A stretch of DNA of 64,000 nt from positions 119,020,703 through 119,084,702 of the forward strand of contig OY294070.1 of assembly GCA_958510875.1 (NCBI GenBank), in the 5' to 3' direction. Shown here piece after piece: positions 57,410 to 64,000 of the stretch. The DNA comes from Endomychus coccineus (taxonomy: Eukaryota; Arthropoda; Insecta; Coleoptera; Endomychidae). The position numbers and the translations under genes are program-made. Below the pieces are notes generated by a model, which ran no database searches, was not told where the DNA came from, and worked only from the letters and a program-made list of their open reading frames with translations. Every line of letters begins with the position of its first letter. Position 1 is the stretch's first letter.

Positions 57410-58645
57410 CTAATAATATAATATTATAATATATCTCATGTGAATAAGTTACACCTAAATGTAACAATAAAGTAACTTTTGTATGTGTGAGTAAATTAAC
57501 AAATATTATTATGAAAAATAAATTATAAATAAAATTAAATTAAAGTGATTAACAACAACAGTTTTTCTCTTCATCCTTTCATCCTACTCTCAGTTAGTCA
57601 AAAAGAATGAGAATTTCTTTTGGTTTTGAAAAATCAATCGTTTAGAAGTTTTAGAAATTGTTTTAATATTAATAGGAACCAAGTTATAGTATTATACCGT
57701 AAGATATAGGAATGTTCTTTGTCTTTTAGATTTGGTGCATATAGGGATGCTGATTTGTTTATTTGCAGTGTTCCTAGTTAAATGTGTATGATAAGTGTGA
57801 CTTTTAGATTCTTCTTTTTAGTGGAAAAACTTACATATAGTATTAAAAGTTTCTCATATTTAAAATTTCTTCCGAGTATAAATGTTCCGTGGGAAATAAT
57901 TTAGATTGGTGTTCAATAACTTCTAAAATGTAGTTGTGTCTAATATTTAGAATTTCTAATGAATTATTATACAACCCGCCCCATGCGATTATACCATAAC
58001 GGATTATTGACTTCACCAAAGATTTGTAAACTGTTACAAGTAAATCATTTTGTAGTATTTCCTTTAGTAAGTGAAATTTATGTATTAGTTGTTTAATCTT
58101 TTTATTCAGATAAATGACATGATGGTCCCATTTAAGATACTTATCAACATAGATATATAGATATTTAATTTTATTAGTTTCATAAATATATTCAGTGGTA
58201 TTAAGTTGTAGGGAATTGAAATTTGGCCGAGAATGGTTGCTAATAGAGAATGCAATGTAGTTAGTCTTTGTTAAGTTAATTGTTAATCTAAGAGCATCCA
58301 GCACGGTCTTTATTGGTTTGAGTCCTTTGCAAGGCCTTTCTTCTACAAGATCCCATGATGGACCAGAGAAAATCAAAATTGTGTCATCTGCGTAGGGTTT
58401 ATTTTACCGTTTATATTGCATGCAGAATGTGTTGATATAAACTAGGAAAAGTATCGAACCTAACACTGTACCCTGTGGAACTCATATATTAACTGTCAAT
58501 GGGTCACTTAGCACCGTTAACATTAACTATTTGACACCTATTCTCTAAATAGTTTTTTATTAAAGTGTGCGTCTTTCCCCTGGTTCTATAGGTAGAGAGT
58601 ATATCTAATAATTCTTTATTGTTTTCACATCCTATGAGGTACACT
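57410..58645 (-). pseudogene. LINE family B copy 2
   Basis: The minus frame reads LLDILSTYRTRGKTHTLIKN, YLENRCQIVNVNG, VLGSILFLVYIN, YADDTILIFSGPSWDLVEER, TINLTKTNYIAFSISNHSRP, KWDHHVIYLNKKIKQLIHKF and IIRYGIIAWGGLYNNSLEIL. This matches the nested copy at 33932-35070 at the protein level. It ends in an AT-rich (TAA)-like tail near 57410-57440. It is inserted into, or joined to, a transposase remnant at about 58645. Confidence 0.88.
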
Positions 58646-58935
58646 TCGCATTTAGCTGGCCCCTTCACTGGTCCGTTTATCGCAATCCACCTTTTGCCGT
58701 GAATATTGCTTAAATATTGTCTCAAATTCTTATAAGGAAGAGCATTTTCTTAAAGTTCTGGTAACATCTCTTGTAGAAATTGTAAATAACTTGCCCCATT
58801 TGACATGTTTCCTAAAAACAAGGTCCAATAACGTGACCATTGATGATACCACAATGAAAATATTTATTCCGACGTGGCGTTTATTTTGAATCTCGTGCAC
58901 ATCGTGGAGATTCTCTGGGGCCCATTATGGTTCGT
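58645..58935 (-). pseudogene. Tc1/mariner-type transposase remnant, second tandem copy
   Basis: LRQYLSNIHGKRWIAINGPV, then KGPAK, matches LRQYLSNVYGERRIGINKSV in the copy at 59095-59540; the upstream DNA (AACATCTCTTGTAGAAATTG and following) also matches. It is truncated where the LINE begins. Confidence 0.78.
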
Positions 58936-59094
58936 TTTTGCGGTTTGGTTTGCCATTAGTATGTCCATAAAATATGTTTAAAAGTCTTCACCTAGTCATA
59001 CTTCCTCAAACATATCATAATAGCCAAAACTAAATCAAACCTATATTTTACTTCTATATTGGGTATTTTTAACATTTGTCTTGTGAGATCGTTA

Positions 59095-59540
59095 CAGGCA
59101 TCTCTGATTTTTTCTTGCAGGTGCTCTATATTTCCTGTTGGGTTTTTCGAAATAGTGTTCTTGAGAGCCCTCACATAAAAAGTCAAGTGGTGGTAAGTCC
59201 GGCGATTTAGCTGGCCACTCCACTGATTTATTTATCCCAATCCTCCTTTCGCCGTAAACATTGCTTAAATATTGTCTCAAATTTCTGAACCTATGTTGAG
59301 GAGCACAGTCGTGTTGAAACCACATATTCCTTCTTGATTGTAGTGGCACATTTTCTAAAATTTCTTGTAACATCTCTTGTAGAAATTGTGAATAACTTGC
59401 CTCATTCGACATATTTTCCTAAAAATAAGGTCCAACAAGGTGACCATTGTTGAAACCTTACCAAAAATTTATCTAAAAGTGGCCTCTATTTTGGATCTCA
59501 TGTACATAGTGGGTATTCTCTGTGGTCCAGTATTCGTTAA
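59095..59540 (-). pseudogene. Tc1/mariner-type transposase remnant
   Basis: The minus frame reads SYSQFLQEMLQEILENVPLQ, NMWFQHDCAPQHRFRNLRQY (second catalytic Asp) and WPAKSPDLPPLDFLCEGSQE (third catalytic Asp), followed by HLQEKIRDACNDL in a shifted frame. It belongs to the same broad group as the 41072 and 63221 transposases but is a different family. Upstream sequence at 59440-59540 parallels 58850-58930, so the two copies form a tandem pair of about 600 bp spacing. Confidence 0.82.
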
Positions 59541-59549
59541 TTTTCCCTG

Positions 59550-60690
59550 AGGTCTCCGGAATGTATGGTTATAAGATTATCTTTATTACTTAAAAATCTA
59601 CTGCAATCAGTGTAGCAAATGATATACATATTGAACAAATTTGACAGAATATTGACGTTTCACTCGAAAAACGTCTTCCCTTTTCCAAAACTAGTATATT
59701 GGAAAGTAGAAAATTAGAAATTCTAGAATATTCTGGTAGCTCAATTCTCGAAGCTTATGGTTTTGTAAAAATTATCTGAATGACTGAATGACTCGCTTCG
59801 ATAACTATCGAAATGTCGAAAGGGGAACTACCTATGAACATTTCATTCACATAAATATGCTAGAGCAAACACGAGATTAATTAACTCCAATAAGGGCATT
59901 GTCACCCATTAAAATGCTTACAAAATTCATCATCATACAAACGTATTAACCGTACCAAAGCGACCCTATAAAACAGATTAAACGCAATGTTTAATTTATA
60001 AAGTTTGATGGAGTTCCATTACATTTGTGTTTAACTTAAATAACGAAACTTGAATATTGAATTCCGTTTTAATATGAAATTTTGCTTATATTTAATAGCC
60101 TAGGACGATTCTGAAAATACTGAACAAAATGGATGCAATATACGGCTGAATTAAGTTATATTCGAATTATTATACTCTTAAGAAAAGAAGTTCAAATATT
60201 ATATTGCATTTACTAAAACTATTTCTAAAATCGTTACAAAAACGTATTAGATCAAAAATTTCTCTTCGAATTTCAAGCAACTTCGAAAAAATCCGCCTGT
60301 CTGTATGTCACGAAATGCTTGTCTACACCATAACTCAAAAACGAAAGGTCCTATCATATCAAAATTTTGACGAACAACTGTTTGCTTTTCGGTTACAAAC
60401 CCTATCGTTTTTCGGGGGAATTGTGTAATGAACACATCCTTTTCTGAAGGGTTGAACATTAAAAAAAAAATCATAACTTACAAAGTATACATTGAATCGA
60501 TTGAAAATTTTCACAGTAGATCCAAATTGATTCAGAATTGCTTCAAACAATTTCCACAAAAATCTTTCAACAACAACAACTAAAACAATTATTTAAGTAA
60601 ACTGAAATATACACCATTCTTCAACAGTTATAACAGGAATGCTGGTTCTTACTCAGTAGATTCATGTTCGATTCCCAGAAATGAACATGT
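59550..60690. other. No gene seen
   Basis: AT-rich DNA with short readings on both strands. No domain or repeat is recognised. Confidence 0.5.
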
Positions 60691-60697
60691 TCTTAAA

Positions 60698-60826
60698 GAC
60701 ATTATTAATTTAAATATTATTTAGTTGTATAAAGATAATGAAATAAATTATTTATTTCATTATCTTTACACAGCTAAATAATATTCAAATTAATAATGTC
60801 TAAATAATATTCAAATTAATAATGTC
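60698..60826. repeat. Almost perfect 50-bp-arm hairpin plus tandem duplication
   Basis: The arm 60698-60747 (GACATTATTAATTTAAATAT...) is the reverse complement of 60751-60800 with three mismatches in 50 and only a 3-base spacer. The last 26 bases of the right arm are then repeated directly at 60801-60826. Such a tight, nearly perfect palindrome in AT-rich DNA would readily form a cruciform or hairpin. Confidence 0.92.
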
Positions 60827-61621
60827 TTCAACAAAATGTCCATTTCATTAATTAATTTATTATTTACTATTAAATTTTGTGGTTCAAATAAATATAGATT
60901 TGTTGTTGACTCGATTAAGTAAAGGCAAAAGAAATATTCGAGTTTTTTATATTTGAGCTTCTATCTTTTGAACTGCAGAAGACAATTGGTATGTTCTGCG
61001 AAAAATGATATCGATAACGTCCAGCGGCCATTTTGTACAATATGAAAAAACTAAGTTTTGGCCTTAATTGGTGCTTAGTAGATTCATTTAAGAACCCGTG
61101 GTTGGATATCATTTTCAGCTTTCCTCTGTCAAAAATAAGGAGGGGGGGCTTGAAATTTGAATCACCCTGTTCATTAATGATTTAGGAAAAATTTGTTGTA
61201 TTTGAATGTGGCTTTTTAGATCTTCAAATATTTATAAAACTCAATGTATAATGAATTTTTTGTTTTGCAATGTTTTCCGATTTTGATAGTCCTAATCTCT
61301 GTCATGACGCAAAGTAAAAGTTGAATATAGAATATGACGATTCTTCCCGTCACCTTTCCCATTCATCACTTCTTGAGATGCTATTGGGACCTCCTCAATA
61401 GAAGTGTGAATATTAGTGATATGCTGGTAAACCTCAAAGGCGACGATCATGATTGAATTGTCACTAAGCCAATAGTTTTGAGTACCCTGAATCTTATTCG
61501 TCATCAAGTAGGTCAGTAGAGTTGTTATATTTGAAATTTTATTATAATTAATCGAAGGTTTTATCTATTTGTCTAACCAATATAGCAGATAGTACATTCT
61601 TCATGTTTAAAATATACTTAC

Positions 61622-61849
61622 ATTCAGAATGTATTTACAAAGGATGCTAAAAATTTCAACCGATATTGGCTTAGTTTTTGTCATCACCACAAATATTCTA
61701 AGGAGTAGTATTATCAGAAAAAATTGCATCTCGGTAGTCCCTGTCAAATATTTCATGGAACTACGCAATACTCCTCTTTGTATGTTTTGAAAATGGGCTA
61801 TGACTATCGAAATTGCGTTCAACAGGTTAATAAACGTAGTAATACTGAA
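61622..61849 (-). CDS. Candidate exon of an unrecognised (membrane-like) protein
   Basis: A 228-base minus-strand open frame lies between the acceptor cacattcag and the strong donor CTGAAT|gtaagt, in phase 0 at both ends. It encodes 76 residues with a hydrophobic stretch (EMQFFLIILLLRIFVVM) and PISVEIFSILCKYILN at the end. The pattern faintly recalls the penultimate exon of insect chemoreceptors, but diagnostic residues are missing and no matching last exon was found. I do not assign a function. Confidence 0.28.
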
Positions 61850-62149
61850 CTGAATGTGTTTTATTTTTTTATGAGATTTTTTTAGTATATTTACTAATCT
61901 ATGGGTTAATAAGATGCAATTAAGTTAAAATGTTTGAATGTGCAATAGAATTTGTATTCCACATTCGCTCGAGAACCAAAAAAATTATTCAATTAATTAT
62001 AAGTAAGTTTCAAACATTATTAATAAACATTCAAATACTGAGTTTTCAATTTCTGATACAATACAATATTTCTACGAAGCCTTTGCCCACGTTCACATAT
62101 AAATGTAATAATACGAAATGAATCCGATAATGCTATGAAGACAACTTAC

Positions 62150-62215
62150 CTTGATGTTTTGGGGATGAAAGCGTTGAATTGCACGGACACAAATGTGAAG
62201 GATACTAAGTGCGCT
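62150..62215 (-). CDS. Candidate small upstream exon
   Basis: A 66-base minus-strand segment between cataaatacag and ATCAAG|gtaagt encodes SALSILHICVRAIQRFHPQN, then IK, in phase 0, compatible with joining to 61849 across a 300-base intron. Support is only from splice signals and phase. Confidence 0.22.
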
Positions 62216-62750
62216 CTGTATTTATGTCAGTTATATCCCCCAGCAGTTCACGCAGGACCGTATTCTACATATTTTTTCTCAAATAGATCCTAGGTGATGA
62301 AAGTTGGGAATAGTTGTGTACACTTTGAGAGGTTTAGAAAACTATTTTCAAAGTCGCTGTTTTATATTTCTGTGCCTGCTGATCTCCGGGTTAACTGGTT
62401 ATTAATTCTATAGGAATACACCTTTAATACAAATGAAAATTAAGTGGAAAACAACAAGCTCCCTTTGTGTTATATATACAGTGTGTCCACGTTAAGGACT
62501 CACCACCCTTGTAACTTCTGTATTTTTTGACTTTTGATAAAAAATTTTTTGTTAGGTTGGTATTTGAAATGTGCATTAAACTAGAGGATAGATTTCGTTT
62601 TAAGCTGTAATCATGGCCACCTACGATCACTTTTATTGGCTTAAATTTCAGAAAATATTATTAGGAATTTTTTCAGAAAAAAACGGATAACGAATTCTTA
62701 TTCAAGATAACGTTAAACTTACCTGTTACCTGATTTTCTGTGTTCCAAAA

Positions 62751-63765
62751 TACAGGGTGTCCAAGAAATTACAAAGTAAGTATAATTTTGATTTTAGAAA
62801 TTCATAATGTAAATTCCTACTAGTATCTCTAAAGCTATCAATGAAATAATCAAAAAACATTAATTTGACTTTTTATTACATTTATTATGATTTAAAGCAT
62901 TATGAAAACAAATAAAACGTTGACCACTCGAACAATATCTACTTTTCCTTGCATTATATCATTTTATTACGATTCGGTGAAAAAGCTTAGTGTGCTGTGA
63001 AATCATGAAATGTTATCTTAGTTGAGTGCTGTCAGTCGATAATAATTAAGGAAACCAAATGATTCTCAATTGTTTCAATGATAAGACACATTCGAGTCTC
63101 AGGGATGCCAGTAGAAATTAGAATTTTTCTAAAAGTCAAATCTAGAAATGTTTGAAGATAAACGGAAAGAACACTTTTAAGCCAACATTTTCTCCTTGAA
63201 GCTGGAGATGCTGAAGCATTTTGAAAACGGAATATTTAAATGCTGCTAGCTTTCTTAGATATCTACAAAATGAGTTTACCGATGAACTTGTTGTTCTTCC
63301 TCTTGTTTACCGCTACAATTTATACTCACAACTTGATGGAGTACTTATCCATAACGATGTTAATGTGAGACAGCGAATAAATGATAATTTTCCTAAACGT
63401 TGGATCGGACTCAGTAGTCCTCTCATTCGTTGACCGCCGAGATCCCCAGACATTGCTTCGCTTGATTTCTTTCTTCAGGGAACGATAAAAAATGGAGTGT
63501 ATGCTACAAGGTCTCAGAACCGAGAAGAACTTTGTGATAGCACGGAGAAGCTTGTCACAGTATAACTCGACAGCAGTTAAGAAATGTGATAAGGAATAAT
63601 CGACGACGAAATGACAAGTGTATAAGGGAATTTGGTGGATTAGTGGAAATTACAAAAATTCAACTTTTTTACTAATTTCTCATTTGTTACTTCAACTATA
63701 AAATTGTTTAATAATTTGTATTATTGTCGATAAAAGTAAATTTTATTTTCTTGGACTCCCTGTAT
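62751..63765 (+). mobile_element. 1.0-kb Tc1/mariner-type element inside the palindrome
   Basis: The ends are TACAGGGTGTCCAAGAAA and, complemented from the right, TACAGGGAGTCCAAGAAAAT. Both are bounded by TA, in keeping with TA insertion at the palindrome centre. Confidence 0.75.
63221..63600 (+). pseudogene. Transposase C-terminal remnant of the inner element
   Basis: Frames read GVLIHNDVNVRQRINDNFPK, then RWIGLSSP (region of the second catalytic Asp). After a stop, PPRSPDIASLDFFLQGTIKN (region of the third Asp) and GVYATRSQNREELCDS follow. The N-terminal DNA-binding part is missing. It resembles the transposases at 58645-59540. Confidence 0.75.
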
Positions 63766-64000
63766 TTTAGAACACTGACAATCGGTGCAAGTAAGTTTAA
63801 CGTTATCCTAAATAAGAATCCGTCATCTGTTTTTTGCTAAAAAATCCCTAATAATACTTTCTGAAATTTAGGCCAATAAAAATGGTCGTAGGTGGCCATG
63901 ATTACAGCCCAAAACTAAAGTTATCTACTAGTTTAATGCACATTTTAAATACCAACTTAACAAAAGAAGTTTATCAAAATCCGCCAAAAATACAAAAGTT

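Larger units (their letters stand above)
62478..64000. mobile_element. Palindromic element, arms about 270 bp, right end outside the window
   Basis: The left arm (62478-62750) and right arm (63766 to the window edge) are inverted copies. GTAATCATGGCCACCTACGA on the left pairs with TCGTAGGTGGCCATGATTAC on the right, and AGTTTAACGTTATC-type sequence adjoins the centre on both sides. A second element sits exactly between the arms. Confidence 0.8.

Noticed and set aside
61292..61507. Minus-strand frame containing TYLM just upstream, considered as a gustatory-receptor last exon (TYxxxxxQF)
   Set aside because: The motif is incomplete and there is no AG acceptor before it.

Overview
The window is AT-rich eukaryotic DNA from an insect genome, probably a beetle, although the order is inferred. 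Two conserved genes with introns are recognisable, both on the minus strand. Most of the remaining sequence is transposon and repeat material in many stages of decay. I saw no prokaryotic features, CRISPR array, rRNA or convincing tRNA.

Positions 1-19943 hold most of the nuclear gene for mitochondrial RNA polymerase (POLRMT). Eleven coding exons join in consistent phase from the start codon at 19943 to a splice donor at 3010. They give 1100 residues covering a targeting peptide, a PPR region and most of the T7-like polymerase domain. The last coding part, with polymerase motif C, must lie beyond position 1. The introns are swollen by a homogeneous 281-bp satellite (about 8672-11545), a 2.8-kb long-TIR element (about 15570-18350), a 1-kb palindrome (6130-7190), a transposon with a perfect 44-bp TIR (13934-14872) and smaller repeats.

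Positions 23962-29591 hold the allatostatin C neuropeptide gene (AstC). A signal-peptide exon (29475-29591) is separated by 5.3 kb from the exon for the propeptide and mature peptide (23962-24174). That intron carries a mariner remnant, a LINE copy, two decayed copies of the exon-1 neighbourhood and a large palindrome.

Positions 29640-47530 are a transposon graveyard with readable nesting. It contains Penelope-like elements with GIY-YIG domains, a 739-bp hAT derivative with an 8-bp target duplication inside one of them, a LINE split by another LINE with a 6-bp target duplication, and a nearly intact DD41D Tc1/mariner element with TIRs and TA flanks. Two adjoining foldback elements share one TACAGGGTG-type junction. 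A TATA/initiator/splice-donor cluster near 39543-39642 may be the first exon of another gene.

Positions 48438-64000 contain a 2.6-kb hAT element with an 8-bp target duplication, R1-type and other LINE pieces, about 290-bp tandem repeats, tandem transposase remnants, a nearly perfect 103-bp hairpin, a possible minus-strand two-exon gene fragment (61622-62215), and a palindrome centred on a Tc1/mariner-type remnant that runs off the right edge. The genes do not form an operon or pathway: POLRMT transcribes mitochondrial DNA and AstC encodes a secreted peptide hormone.
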